The notes beneath the pieces were generated by a model. The model made no database searches and was not told the origin of the DNA. It saw only the letters and a list, made by a program, of their open reading frames with translations. 64,000 bases of DNA from Bacteroidales bacterium (lineage in GTDB: Bacteria > Bacteroidota > Bacteroidia > Bacteroidales > UBA932), in assembly GCA_023227835.1 (NCBI GenBank), contig JALOCI010000009.1:1-64000 (forward strand), in the 5' to 3' direction. Of this stretch, positions 1 through 9,616 are shown piece after piece (position 1 is the first letter of the stretch; every line of letters starts with the position of its first letter). Both the position numbers and the translations under genes were made by a program.

Positions 1-2
1 TA

Positions 3-2231
3 TCAAGCATAAGCACAGCCCCGGAAAAGTCTCTTTTATTCTTTGAAGACGCGTTGATGCTTGTTAAGCGTATCAACGACAAACATGGAATTGGAAAGTA
101 CACGAATGCAATAGGTACCGTTTTCGGAGCCACCGGTCGTGATTCTTTAGCCGTTATACATTTTCATAAGGCTATTGATATTGCCCGTCAAGCAAATGAT
201 TCGCAGGAGTTGGGAAAGTATCTGAATAACCTTTCTCAGGCATACAATAGAATGGGAAAGATTGACCTGGCGATAGCAGGGTATAACGAAGCCCTCGAAG
301 CTTTTAACGTTGTTGATGATAAAAAAAATGCTGCGATTTGTTACAATTCATTGGGAAATATCCATACAAGCCGGGGCAATTACCCAATAGCGCTGGAGTG
401 TTTTCAAACCGCTTTGAAGGTTTTTGAAGAGATACATGATGTAAACGGAATCACCAAAACACTAGTCGGAATTGGCAGTATTTACTTCGCACAGAAAAAT
501 TATGAAAAAGCGCTGAAATACAATGAAAAGGTAATAAAGATTGCAGAGGAATCCGGTAACAGGCACTCTTTAGCCGGAGGGCTCCTCAATGTCGGGCTTA
601 TTTATCTCAAGACTAACAATCAACAGGCATTGGGCTATTTCATGAAAGCGCTTGATATTAGTAAGAATTTAAAAATTATTCCCCTTCATACCAGCATTCT
701 CATAAACATAGGGCAACTATACTTTAACCAATCAGAATATGACAAGGCTTTAGAGAACTTCACTGAAGCCCTTGTGTTATCTGAAAAGATAGGTTTGCAA
801 TCAACAATTTGTGTCGCGAAATTTAATATTGCCCAAGTATATCATATCACAAAAAAGCTTTCTCTAGCAATAAGCTATGCTGACAGTAGTCTTAAAATTG
901 CCGAAAACCTCAAACTGATTGTATTTCAAAAAGATTTGCACAAACTTCTTTCAGAAGTATACGCTCAAACAAACAACTATCAGCAGGCATATATCCATAG
1001 CCAACAATTCAAGCAGCTCAGCGACAAGATATTTAATGAAAGTAATATCCGGCAGATTACAGAACTGGAGTATGCATACAAATTTGAGAAGGAGAAGCAG
1101 GCCTTAACTTTAGAACATAGCAGAAAGGATGCCTTGCATGCAGCCAAGAGAAAACAACAGAACACGATTATAATTACGCTCGCGGTCTGCTTTTGCCTGG
1201 TATCACTCCTTGCATTATACATACTACGTATATATCGCTATAAGCACCATGCCAACAATTTGCTAACCAAGCAACAGAAGGACATTCAGAAATTAAATGA
1301 CGAACTGGTAATGGTTAACAATAATCTCAGAGCTTCAAATCAACAGTTAAACAATGCAAACGAAATAATACAAGAGCGGGAGAAACTACTGTCACAGATT
1401 ACCGATAATATTCCCGCATTCATATCACTTATGGACAGCGACCGACATTATCTCTTTGCTAACACTGGTTACGCCAATCTTTATGGTTTGAACAAAACTG
1501 AAATAGCAGGCAAAAATGTTGATGAAGTAATTAATAATGAGTCTTTTCATAGAGCAAATCAATATTTTGACATGGTACTCGAGGGAGAGACGGTTCAATT
1601 TGAAGATCACATTGATAATGGAGATGATAGAACTTATATTTATAATTCCTGTTTGCCATATAATTTCAATAACAATACACCTGGAGTGCTGGTTTGCAGT
1701 TTCGATATTACTCAACGAAAACAGGCCGAACAGGCAAAGCGGGAACTGGAACAGGAGAAAAAAAGGATTCTGGAACAAGAGATTGAACGTATCAACAAGG
1801 AGCTTGAACAAAACCAGAAATCTCTTACCGCTGCATCGCTGAAACTTATTCAGAATTCCGAGAGAGATGCCGAAACCGTCAGAAAACTTGAGGCAGTTCT
1901 GGAGAGTGTTACACCGGAAGGGAGGAAAATAGTACTATCACTGATTACAAATTTTAAAAGAGCCTCCGTTAATTCAAACTGGAATGAGTTTGAGTTGCTG
2001 TTCCAAAAAGTACACAAATCATTTTATGAAAAGCTTAACGAAAATTTCCCGGATCTTACCGGGAACGAACGGAAACTATGTGCATTTCTCAAGCTGAATA
2101 TGAGCAGTAAGGATATCGCCAATATTACATTCCAGTCTGAAGAGGCTCTGAAAAAAGCGAGACAGCGTTTACGCCAGAAACTTGGTATTGATCGTGACAC
2201 CAACCTGGTAATCTTCTTGCAGAATATATAA
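3..2231 (+). CDS. TPR-PAS-HTH signalling/regulatory protein (5' end outside window)
   Basis: Tandem tetratricopeptide-like repeats (about the first 330 residues) are followed by one membrane segment (about residues 369-391, counted from the TTG at 54). Then come a coiled coil, a PAS domain (about 445-560, starting LLSQITDNIP), a second charged coiled coil and a C-terminal LuxR-like helix-turn-helix (about 670-725, LTGNERKLCAFLKLNMSSKD). The reading frame stays open to base 3 with TPR-like sequence, so the TTG at 54 is unlikely to be the true start and the gene continues upstream. This TPR-TM-HTH layout is common in Bacteroidota and is thought to couple envelope sensing to DNA binding; the PAS insertion adds a possible ligand or redox sensor. 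Target genes are unknown. It lies upstream of the esterase gene and may or may not control the nearby sugar operon. Confidence 0.75.
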   Translation, partial: SSISTAPEKSLLFFEDALMLVKRINDKHGIGKYTNAIGTVFGATGRDSLAVIHFHKAIDIARQANDSQELGKYLNNLSQAYNRMGKIDLAIAGYNEALEAFNVVDDKKNAAICYNSLGNIHTSRGNYPIALECFQTALKVFEEIHDVNGITKTLVGIGSIYFAQKNYEKALKYNEKVIKIAEESGNRHSLAGGLLNVGLIYLKTNNQQALGYFMKALDISKNLKIIPLHTSILINIGQLYFNQSEYDKALENFTEALVLSEKIGLQSTICVAKFNIAQVYHITKKLSLAISYADSSLKIAENLKLIVFQKDLHKLLSEVYAQTNNYQQAYIHSQQFKQLSDKIFNESNIRQITELEYAYKFEKEKQALTLEHSRKDALHAAKRKQQNTIIITLAVCFCLVSLLALYILRIYRYKHHANNLLTKQQKDIQKLNDELVMVNNNLRASNQQLNNANEIIQEREKLLSQITDNIPAFISLMDSDRHYLFANTGYANLYGLNKTEIAGKNVDEVINNESFHRANQYFDMVLEGETVQFEDHIDNGDDRTYIYNSCLPYNFNNNTPGVLVCSFDITQRKQAEQAKRELEQEKKRILEQEIERINKELEQNQKSLTAASLKLIQNSERDAETVRKLEAVLESVTPEGRKIVLSLITNFKRASVNSNWNEFELLFQKVHKSFYEKLNENFPDLTGNERKLCAFLKLNMSSKDIANITFQSEEALKKARQRLRQKLGIDRDTNLVIFLQNI

Positions 2232-2333
2232 CTGATAATGGTTTTATCAACATTTTTGACTGGGAAAACTGCCGAGAATTCACTATTTTTATACTTTATT
2301 TACCAATCTTAAACTAAACGGAAAATATTGAAA

Positions 2334-3431
2334 ATGAAGAAATTTGTCTTATTCCTGCTTTTATTGGTGACTATACCGTCACTTCGTGCACAAGAGTTTA
2401 AATATACAGAGGCCAGCACCCTTAACCTTATCGGAAAACCATTACCAAACACTCCTAATCCGTATCACCGCGTAGACACTCTGGTTTTCAAGGGATTCAA
2501 CGAGACCGAAAACAAACAGGTACGTTGCCCGGTAGGGATGGCCGTGCTGTTCAGAAGCAACACCAGTAACATTTCTATCAGTACAGATTGGGGATATATC
2601 TATAACTCCCTAGCCACAATGCCTATCGCTTACAAAGGATATGACCTCTATATAAAGAATTCAAAAGGAGAATGGCAATATGCAGCCAGCGGAGCCGGCA
2701 AAGAGAATGAGAAAGGTAAGGCAGACATTTTCAAACTCATAGAGAATATGGATGGAAAAATGCACGATTTCATGCTATATATGCCTATGTATTCAGAGGT
2801 AAACTCTTGCAAAATAGGTATTGACCCGAATGCTTCAATCGAGCCTCTGGAATCACCTTTCCGTCATAGAATTGCTGTTTATGGATCCTCATTTACTCAC
2901 GGTGTAAGTACCAGCCGTTCGGGAATGAGCTGGCCGATGCAGTTCATGCGTCATACCGGACTCCAGATTTTATCTATGGGATCAAGCGGCCGCTGTATGA
3001 TGCAACCCTATTACACTACCGTTCTTGAATCAATGGATGTCGATGCATTCATTTTTGACACTTTTTCCAATCCGGATTCTGCCATGATAAAGGAAAGGCT
3101 GCTCCCTTTCATTGACAGGCTTGTTAAAGCGCATCCCGGAAAACCACTGATTTTCCAGAGAACCATATACCGTGAAAGAAGGAATTTCGACACTGCTCTT
3201 GACAAGAAAGAAGCAGCCAAGGCACATGCTGTTGAAGAGATGTTCTACGAGATTAAGAACGGCAAGGAGAAGGCCAGATATAAGGATGTCTATCTTATAA
3301 CACCAAATGCGTCCGACAACCATGAAACGTCGGTTGACGGAACGCATCCGGATAATTATGGATATTCATTATGGAGCCGCTCAATAGAGAAACCTGTAAT
3401 GAAAATACTGAAAAAGTATGGTATCTATTAG
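2334..3431 (+). CDS. Secreted SGNH/GDSL-family hydrolase (two-domain carbohydrate esterase type)
   Basis: A signal peptide (MKKFVLFLLLLVTIPSLRAQ) precedes a beta-rich N-terminal domain with a GYDLY sequence, the hallmark of the GxDLY domain found before some GDSL lipases. The SGNH domain follows: GSSFTHG with nucleophile Ser186, and DGTHPDNYG with Asp335/His338 completing the triad. The length fits periplasmic Bacteroidota acyl-esterases that deacetylate sugars; the real substrate is unknown. I chose the ATG at 2334; an in-frame TTG two codons upstream (2328) would add only Met-Lys. Its stop overlaps the stop of the convergent polyol dehydrogenase gene by four bases, so transcription of the two must meet. 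It may serve the neighbouring catabolic operon by removing ester groups, but it is not in that operon. Confidence 0.8.
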   Translation: MKKFVLFLLLLVTIPSLRAQEFKYTEASTLNLIGKPLPNTPNPYHRVDTLVFKGFNETENKQVRCPVGMAVLFRSNTSNISISTDWGYIYNSLATMPIAYKGYDLYIKNSKGEWQYAASGAGKENEKGKADIFKLIENMDGKMHDFMLYMPMYSEVNSCKIGIDPNASIEPLESPFRHRIAVYGSSFTHGVSTSRSGMSWPMQFMRHTGLQILSMGSSGRCMMQPYYTTVLESMDVDAFIFDTFSNPDSAMIKERLLPFIDRLVKAHPGKPLIFQRTIYRERRNFDTALDKKEAAKAHAVEEMFYEIKNGKEKARYKDVYLITPNASDNHETSVDGTHPDNYGYSLWSRSIEKPVMKILKKYGIY

Positions 3432-4738
3432 ATATCCAAGGCCTTAAACCCCTCCGACACGTTGTGTTCCACAAAGAATTCATACTGAGTGACAAATGTC
3501 GGTTTGCTTTTTAGACTAAGGCCGGCAAAAGGTGATAAATCAAAGAAATCCAGCGGAGATTCTCCTTTAAGGATTTCTTTGTCTTTTATGGAAATGTGTG
3601 GCTCAAATATGTCTATTTTTTCACCGTTCTCAGTACGTTCGTGCTTCAGATACTTGTAATAGCTTGCCAAAAGAAATGCGAGACGTTTTGTCTCTTTTCC
3701 TTCTTCAAGCATCTTGGCTAAAGTAGGGACAATATAGACAGCAAATTTTGCAATGCCGTCCCCACAAAGGCGGGAAACCTGGTCGCTGATGGCAGCATTT
3801 GAAAATCTCCTTAATAGTGTCTCTTTATATTCCGAAAGGTTGACTCCCTTTGGTTCCGGCACATAAGGAGTAACATCCACATCCATGAAATCCTTTATCA
3901 ATGTCAGGTAACGGATATCTGCCAGTACTTCGTCCACTTTTTTGAAACCTTCAAGATATGCAGGGTAGCATAGAAGTGAATGAGAAGCATTCAGCAAACT
4001 GAGTTTCATATTCTCATACGGAGTAACATCATCTGTGAATTGCACCCCTACTCTTTCCCAGGCAGGTCTCCCTGCAATGAACTTGTCTTCTACAACCCAT
4101 TGAATAAAGTCTTCGCAAAAAACATCTGTGATTTTCCCTGATTTTGTTGACGGCGTAATCCTGTCAACCATTGAGTTGGGGAATGAGACAAAATTTCTTG
4201 CCCAGGATGCTATTTCAGGATACTTTGCATCGAAATAAGATAAGAAAGCATTTGCTGCCGTATTGCCATTATGTTGTAAATTATCGCATGATAGTATTGT
4301 AACCGGCAATCCTGCAGCCATTCTTCGCTTGAGGCCTTCTGCAATATACCAGAAAACCGACTTGGGAGTATCCGGATTAACCACATACCCACCTTCAGTT
4401 ATTGTAAGTGTTATAATTTTAGTCTCAGGTGAGGCAATCTGTTTGATAATCGGCTCGGTATCCTCCTCTCCCCAGCAAAGACCTATCAGAGACCTTACAG
4501 TATGGGTTTCCATATCACCTGACGGATAGCAGATCTTTAGGTCGTATATTCCTTCCTCACTCTTTAAAACAGAATATAACGGGCCGTCTCCGGGCATAAT
4601 CATTGCTCCGTAAATCCCCCAACTCTTTTGATCCTCGTTTTCCAAGAGTATGTTGTTATAATATTGAAGATGTGCCCTGTGAAAGTTCCCTACCCCAAAA
4701 TGAACTATTCCGGCAGAGATAGTATTACGATCGTACAT
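3428..4738 (-). CDS. Mannitol dehydrogenase-family polyol dehydrogenase
   Basis: Long-chain polyol dehydrogenase (mannitol 2-dehydrogenase / D-arabinitol dehydrogenase / fructuronate reductase superfamily), NAD(P)-dependent and cytosolic. Seen: the N-terminal nucleotide-binding motif GVGNFHRAH, the family motif FPNSMVDRITP, and the catalytic segment KLSLLNASH with Lys245, Asn250 and His253. At 436 aa it is slightly shorter than E. coli-type enzymes (about 480-490), mainly from a short N terminus. It is the last gene of the long minus-strand operon, 10 bases after the PfkB kinase gene. Together with the Zn-dependent dehydrogenase and the kinase it suggests polyol to ketose to ketose phosphate. 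Sequence alone does not separate mannitol, arabinitol, tagaturonate or fructuronate activity. Confidence 0.85.
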   Translation of the reverse strand: MYDRNTISAGIVHFGVGNFHRAHLQYYNNILLENEDQKSWGIYGAMIMPGDGPLYSVLKSEEGIYDLKICYPSGDMETHTVRSLIGLCWGEEDTEPIIKQIASPETKIITLTITEGGYVVNPDTPKSVFWYIAEGLKRRMAAGLPVTILSCDNLQHNGNTAANAFLSYFDAKYPEIASWARNFVSFPNSMVDRITPSTKSGKITDVFCEDFIQWVVEDKFIAGRPAWERVGVQFTDDVTPYENMKLSLLNASHSLLCYPAYLEGFKKVDEVLADIRYLTLIKDFMDVDVTPYVPEPKGVNLSEYKETLLRRFSNAAISDQVSRLCGDGIAKFAVYIVPTLAKMLEEGKETKRLAFLLASYYKYLKHERTENGEKIDIFEPHISIKDKEILKGESPLDFFDLSPFAGLSLKSKPTFVTQYEFFVEHNVSEGFKALDI

Positions 4739-4748
4739 AATTTATTTT

Positions 4749-5621
4749 TTAATAGTCTTTCGGTAAAGGATTTATAGCACCATGCTGAGTACAAACAAAT
4801 GCGGAAATCCTAACGGCAGTTTCGTGTGCATTCATAACATTTTTCCCATTAAGACGAGAAACAATATAGGCAGCAGTGAAAGAATCACCGGCTCCGACAG
4901 TGTCTGCTACAATCACCTTTGGTGTCATTATTCTTGATATCAGTCCGCTTGAATCATAAACAGAACTGCAAAGAGCTCCCTGAGTATAAATAATCTCATG
5001 TAGATTGAACATTTCGATAAGAGATTTTATCACTTTAGGCTCTTTACCCTGAATTCCGTACATATCACCAACCTGTATAAGTTCATCATCGTTTAATTTA
5101 AGGATATCAGCCCTTCTCAGAGACTCATCAATAATATCTTTTCTTCCATAGTGCTGACGAATATTGATATCGAACACCTTCAGGCAACCTGGTGAAGCCT
5201 CGTCAAGCATTCTCAGAATGCTGTGCTTTGATTTTTCTGAACGTTGTGCAAGTGAGCCCCAACAGATTGCATCAGCTTCACTTACAATATCAAGTTCCTT
5301 TTGCGAACACTCTATTGCATCCCATGCGACATTTTCGAGAATATCATAATGGGGAATACCCTCTCCTTCAATTTTTACAAGCACTTGCCCTGTCGGCAGT
5401 TTATTTCTTTGAAGAGCGGAGATATTCACTCCGAGACCTGACAATTTTGCGAATGTTTCATTTCCAAGTTCATCGTTTCCGATTGCACTTATTGCATAAC
5501 TGGTGACTCCGAGTTCTTTGGCCATATATGCAAAATTCAAGGGAGCGCCTCCAAGCTGTTTACCGGCGGGTAGCATATCCCAGACAATTTCTCCTATGCC
5601 TACTATTTTATTATCCTTCAT
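4749..5621 (-). CDS. PfkB-family sugar kinase, fructokinase-like
   Basis: Ribokinase/PfkB-fold ATP-dependent sugar kinase. The N terminus reads VGIGEIVWDMLPAGKQLGGAP, the sugar-binding GGAPLNFA motif follows, and the C-terminal signature DTVGAGDSF carries the catalytic base Asp246. The length (290 aa) and the early GExxWD arrangement fit bacterial fructokinases. The start ATG overlaps the stop of the upstream dehydrogenase gene (TAATG), so the two are probably translationally coupled. Expected role: phosphorylating the ketose made by the two polyol dehydrogenases so that it enters glycolysis. Fructose is the best guess; other ketoses are possible. Confidence 0.85.
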   Translation of the reverse strand: MKDNKIVGIGEIVWDMLPAGKQLGGAPLNFAYMAKELGVTSYAISAIGNDELGNETFAKLSGLGVNISALQRNKLPTGQVLVKIEGEGIPHYDILENVAWDAIECSQKELDIVSEADAICWGSLAQRSEKSKHSILRMLDEASPGCLKVFDINIRQHYGRKDIIDESLRRADILKLNDDELIQVGDMYGIQGKEPKVIKSLIEMFNLHEIIYTQGALCSSVYDSSGLISRIMTPKVIVADTVGAGDSFTAAYIVSRLNGKNVMNAHETAVRISAFVCTQHGAINPLPKDY

Positions 5622-6655
5622 TACTTATCAAGATTTATAATGACCTTCATAGCCGTTGCACGATTTTCATCTATGTATTTGTATGCCTTGTCATAATCCT
5701 CAAAAGAAAATCTGTCAGAAATAAATGGCTCAAGGTTTATTTTTCCCTTTGAAATCATCTCTACAGCTGTTTCAAAATCCTCATGTCTGTACATCATCGA
5801 ACCTGTAAGGGTTAATTCATGCTCACCAAGATAAAACATACTCAATGCCGGATCTTTTGCGAACACAGCCACAATTACAATAGTGCTTCCCTTCTCTATA
5901 CATTCCATTAAAGCTCTTACAGATGATTCGATACCAGCAACTTCAAATCCTACCTGAAAACCTTCATCTCCGAATATCTCCTTCACACCCTCTTTGAGTG
6001 GTGTTTTTTCAACGTTCAGAGTATTTTCAATCCCACATTTCCTGGCAATATCAAGCCGAATGTCACTGATATCTGTTATAAGAACCTTTTTGGCACCTCT
6101 TGCTATTGCAAATTGTGCAACAAGATTGCCGATTGCACCGGCTCCTGTAACAACTACGTTTTTCCCCTTAAGATCACCTGCTCTGGAGGTTGAATGGGCA
6201 CCTACTGCGGCAGGTTCAACCATTGCCCCGTAGTCAAGAGAGATTCCTTCCGGCAGTTTAACCACCCGATCTTCATCAATAACAAAATAATCCTGTGCTG
6301 CCCCATCGGCCTGAAAAGCCTGTACGCGCAAATGCTCACAGACATTGTATTGTCCTCTTTTACAAGGATTACATTCACCACACACGAGCTGCGGCCTGGC
6401 GGTTACGAAATCCCCGGGTTTTGCAATTTTTACACTTTTCCCCACTGCTACAACCTGTGCAGAATATTCATGCCCTTGCACTACCGGATAAAAAGTTGCA
6501 GGATGCAGCCCGTGGTATGAATGTATCTCAGAACCGCAAATGCCTATTCTTTTAATATTTAGCAACAACTGATTATCTTTCAAGTCACCGGTGCCAGGTG
6601 AAGGCACCTCGCGAAACTCTAAATTCTTTGGTTTTGTCAATATAACCTGTCTCAT
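5621..6655 (-). CDS. Zn-dependent medium-chain dehydrogenase, sorbitol/L-idonate dehydrogenase-like
   Basis: Medium-chain dehydrogenase/reductase. Catalytic zinc ligands: Cys in GICGSEIHSYHG, and His-Glu in GHEYSAQVVAVG. The structural zinc loop is CGECNPCKRGQYNVC. The Rossmann motif is VTGAGAIGNLVAQ, followed by an acidic residue (ITDIS) that suggests NAD+. It most resembles sorbitol, L-idonate or threonine dehydrogenases. I place the start at the ATG at 6655 (MRQVILTK), 10 bases after the upstream stop; an in-frame TTG at 6676 would overlap the upstream gene. It sits between an FAD oxidoreductase gene and the kinase gene, so a secondary alcohol of the imported polyol is the likely substrate. 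Confidence 0.8.
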   Translation of the reverse strand: MRQVILTKPKNLEFREVPSPGTGDLKDNQLLLNIKRIGICGSEIHSYHGLHPATFYPVVQGHEYSAQVVAVGKSVKIAKPGDFVTARPQLVCGECNPCKRGQYNVCEHLRVQAFQADGAAQDYFVIDEDRVVKLPEGISLDYGAMVEPAAVGAHSTSRAGDLKGKNVVVTGAGAIGNLVAQFAIARGAKKVLITDISDIRLDIARKCGIENTLNVEKTPLKEGVKEIFGDEGFQVGFEVAGIESSVRALMECIEKGSTIVIVAVFAKDPALSMFYLGEHELTLTGSMMYRHEDFETAVEMISKGKINLEPFISDRFSFEDYDKAYKYIDENRATAMKVIINLDK

Positions 6656-6665
6656 TTGATATCTT

Positions 6666-7937
6666 TTATAAATCAAACAACTCTATACCAATACCGCTCA
6701 TTACACTCTGGAGAGCAGTAACATCCAGTTCCCTTGGTGTACAAGATCTTTGTGCTGACATTGCTGCTGCAATTCCGACAGCTTCGCCCATTGCCATACA
6801 AATTGACATTACACGATATGATGCATGAGCACGATGAGTCCCGGAGATACAACGACCTGCAACCATCAGTCCTTCTATCCCTTTTGGAAGAAAACACCTG
6901 TACGGCAAATCATAAGGCTGGCAATACTGTATCTTTTCTTCTGCCTGCCCCGCGCCTTCCGGATTGTGTATATCTACGATAAAAAGCGCCTTGTGTACAA
7001 TAACATCACCGAATCTGCATCCGGCTGCAAGTTCATCAGCATCAATTATATAGTCTCCTACCACACGGCGGGTTTCACGCACTCCTGTGGTACATCCGCT
7101 TCCAATGCAGGTAATGTTTTCGTATCCGGGCACATTTTCACGAAGAAATTCTGTCAAAAGACGTATCTGTTGCCGAAGCTCCAGATCTGCAGGAAAAATC
7201 TGCTCCACTCTTGTGATGTCAACTCCGTTAACTTGTGTTGTATTTACCTGGCGGCGGCCTTTTTCAACACAAGGGTGAAGGCGTAAAGCTGCAATTTTTT
7301 GAGGGATTTTTCCTTTATCGGCCATACTTTTGCACCAATCCAAAAAGCGGACACCATTAAGTTGGACATTGTCCACATCTCCAATACATATAAGACCTCT
7401 GCTCTCGTCCACTCCGTCTATTGTAAATTCGAGGGTTACGGGCTGCATCAGTCCGTCTTCCCTCCCTTTTTCCACCTCTGCTCCTGCAAGGAATGCCACA
7501 ACACCATCACCTGTGCAGTCAATTACGACAGGAGCTTTAAAACACAAAGGCCCTTCATTTGAGGCACATATGACTCCTTCTACAGTTTTTCCGTTTTTCA
7601 AGACGTCGAATATACTGGTCTGAAGATATATATCTATATTTTTCTCAGAAGCTATCCACTCTGCTAAGGACAGTTTTGCCTGTTCAAAATTATGAGCGTT
7701 TCCCTGCTCTCCTATCCAGTCATTCTCCTTGACACCGAGAATTGCACAGAGCTCGTCCCGCATTGTACCCTTGCCGACACTGCCAAGTATCGGACCTACA
7801 TAACCTGCTGTAAGATTACCTCCCAATATCCCATAACGCTCTATCAAAGAGACACTGGCTCCCTGTCGCGAAGCTGCCACTGCCGCGCATAATCCGGCAG
7901 GCCCGGCCCCGACTACTATTACATCATATTGTCTCAT
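6666..7937 (-). CDS. FAD-dependent oxidoreductase (FAD_oxidored type), copy 1
   Basis: N-terminal dinucleotide-binding motif (DVIVVGAGPAGLCAAVAASR) followed by ERYGILGGNLTAG, the Asp-rich DCTGDGVVAFLAG segment, and a C-terminal FAD-contacting VAGRCISGTHRAHASYRVM. This architecture is typical of the FAD_oxidored (PF12831-like) group, often found in sugar-catabolic loci of Bacteroidota and Planctomycetes; the reactions are mostly uncharacterised. I chose the ATG at 7937 because it overlaps the upstream stop as TAATG; an ATG three codons earlier (7946) is possible. A second member lies at the head of the same operon (20733-22067), so the pathway may contain two related flavin oxidations, or one heteromeric enzyme. 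Confidence 0.8.
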   Translation of the reverse strand: MRQYDVIVVGAGPAGLCAAVAASRQGASVSLIERYGILGGNLTAGYVGPILGSVGKGTMRDELCAILGVKENDWIGEQGNAHNFEQAKLSLAEWIASEKNIDIYLQTSIFDVLKNGKTVEGVICASNEGPLCFKAPVVIDCTGDGVVAFLAGAEVEKGREDGLMQPVTLEFTIDGVDESRGLICIGDVDNVQLNGVRFLDWCKSMADKGKIPQKIAALRLHPCVEKGRRQVNTTQVNGVDITRVEQIFPADLELRQQIRLLTEFLRENVPGYENITCIGSGCTTGVRETRRVVGDYIIDADELAAGCRFGDVIVHKALFIVDIHNPEGAGQAEEKIQYCQPYDLPYRCFLPKGIEGLMVAGRCISGTHRAHASYRVMSICMAMGEAVGIAAAMSAQRSCTPRELDVTALQSVMSGIGIELFDL

Positions 7938-9298
7938 TATCTGCATTTATAAGGCCCTGATATTGACTTAACAACCAACTGCCCGTCTGAATCCGAAAGT
8001 GTATATACTTTATACTCATCCCCACCGGCAGAAACACGAATTAAAAAATGCCCGTTTTTACCCTTTACGCGGGCTGCCGCTTCAGTTGAGATATCTTTGT
8101 CGGATCTGGGAGAAGTTACAAAATTTGTGATAAAGAAATCTGCTGTTGGTGCAGCGGATTCCATAGACTCCAGAACCGTAGTTCTCGGATGTAAATCTTG
8201 CCAGCTACATATCACGATAGTCTGTGGATTAAGAGCCTTTACTGCATCTTCCTGATTTGTGTTGGTGACTCCATGATGGTTTGCCTTCATCAATTCGACC
8301 TGACCGACAACTCTGGCCACAGGTAACTCTATATCTTTCCAGCTCTTGTATGATCTTCCGTCGTACTGCATGTCTGCTCCTGCGTAGAAATCAAATTTGC
8401 CGTAAGAAATTTTCATCACGACAGAGTTATGATTCTCTTCGGGGCAGTTATCGGTATTTTGAAGATTTTCATGTCCGTAAGCGTCAAATGTACATTGAAT
8501 ATCTTGCAGAGCCGGGAATGTCTTTGTCACAGATGTACCGGATCCTGTCCATATTTCTCCGTTTACGGCAATGTTCTGTACTTTGACCGCCGGGTACTGC
8601 GAGGCTTTGTAATTGAGAATAAATTGGCTGTTACTGCCGGATTTGAACACCTCTGCCTTCATCCCCTTGTTATCCGCATGCCACTTAACTGCATCGACAT
8701 AATTTTTGACTCCGTTATAATTACTTGACTTATTCACCAGATCAAACGGGTAATTATAGTCTGGATATGCCCTGTCAACCATCTTACCGATTTTATATCC
8801 ATCAACGGAATCGAATTTGTCAAGAATTTCTGCATATCCGTATTGTCTGTAATTGCCACCCAGCGGAGACATCACATACTTTGTGTCATAACCGCCGAAA
8901 TGATCGTTATGGAAATGAGTCAGAATAGCATAATCCAGGGTCTTGTTACCGGTCCACTCCATACATTTTTTTATGTATGAAGTAATCAAAGTGCTCCCCG
9001 GTTCTGCCGGATTCCACCTCAAGTCCATCTGCGTCTTGCCTGTGGTAGCTGCTGAGCTGCCACAGTCAATAAGCATCTGGGTTTTATCCGGGAAAATGAC
9101 ATATATACTTTCGCCGTCTGTTGTGTTTATGAAATGAATGTCCATCTGGCCCTCAGACCATGCTGATATCGGTTTATTCAATTCTGATCCGCCCCCGGGT
9201 TGATGAATATCCGGGGGAGTTCTTTGATTGTCCTTTCCGCAACTCCATACAGGTAATGAAAGTATTACCATGACAATTATCAGCCTTACCCTTTGCAT
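7937..9298 (-). CDS. Metallo-beta-lactamase-fold lipoprotein (ComEC-like hydrolase)
   Basis: A lipoprotein signal ending in LPVWSC puts a lipidated Cys at position 20. After a Pro/Gly-rich linker comes a metallo-beta-lactamase fold: MLIDCGSS, then the metal motif THFHNDHFGGYD, a central GADMQYDG segment supplying the usual bridging Asp, and the C-terminal KANHHG. The order matches the extracytoplasmic ComEC/Rec2-like hydrolase group. It should sit in the periplasm or outer membrane. In this operon it could act as a phosphodiesterase or lactonase on the imported ligand; that is inference. Its start overlaps the upstream small gene by 13 bases, and its stop overlaps the next start. Confidence 0.8.
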   Translation of the reverse strand: MQRVRLIIVMVILSLPVWSCGKDNQRTPPDIHQPGGGSELNKPISAWSEGQMDIHFINTTDGESIYVIFPDKTQMLIDCGSSAATTGKTQMDLRWNPAEPGSTLITSYIKKCMEWTGNKTLDYAILTHFHNDHFGGYDTKYVMSPLGGNYRQYGYAEILDKFDSVDGYKIGKMVDRAYPDYNYPFDLVNKSSNYNGVKNYVDAVKWHADNKGMKAEVFKSGSNSQFILNYKASQYPAVKVQNIAVNGEIWTGSGTSVTKTFPALQDIQCTFDAYGHENLQNTDNCPEENHNSVVMKISYGKFDFYAGADMQYDGRSYKSWKDIELPVARVVGQVELMKANHHGVTNTNQEDAVKALNPQTIVICSWQDLHPRTTVLESMESAAPTADFFITNFVTSPRSDKDISTEAAARVKGKNGHFLIRVSAGGDEYKVYTLSDSDGQLVVKSISGPYKCR

Positions 9299-9615
9299 GA
9301 TATATGTAAATTTAAGAACATCTCTCCGCCTTTTATGTCTACAGCAAGACGAAGATAGTTGCCAAAATTAGGTTGAACTTTAATTACATGCAATCCTAAT
9401 CCTTTTAATGATACAGGATTACTACCATCTGATGCCCAATGCACTCCATCCTGGGACAATTGTACCTGTGCAGTGAAGGTGGGATCATCTTTAATTTTTT
9501 CAACCATCACAAAAAATATTGCCTCATTGGCCCAACCCACCTCATAAGGGTGTGTTTCGAAAGTGCCTGAGAAGAATTTTTTCACCTCTAGGTGAGAGTC
9601 ATTAAAATTTTTCAT
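9286..9615 (-). CDS. Small beta-rich protein of unknown function
   Basis: 109 aa with no signal peptide, no Cys motif until the C-terminal SCKG, and alternating hydrophobic strands (AIFFVMVEKI, TFTAQVQLS, LGLHVIKVQP, YLRLAVDI), which point to a beta-sandwich. I do not recognise the family firmly; it has the feel of the DUF6385-type domain. It lies one base after the upstream 317-aa gene and overlaps the next gene by 13 bases, so the pair is probably translated together. The lack of an export signal suggests either a cytosolic role or non-canonical export. Confidence 0.65.
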   Translation of the reverse strand: MKNFNDSHLEVKKFFSGTFETHPYEVGWANEAIFFVMVEKIKDDPTFTAQVQLSQDGVHWASDGSNPVSLKGLGLHVIKVQPNFGNYLRLAVDIKGGEMFLNLHISCKG

Positions 9616-9616
9616 A

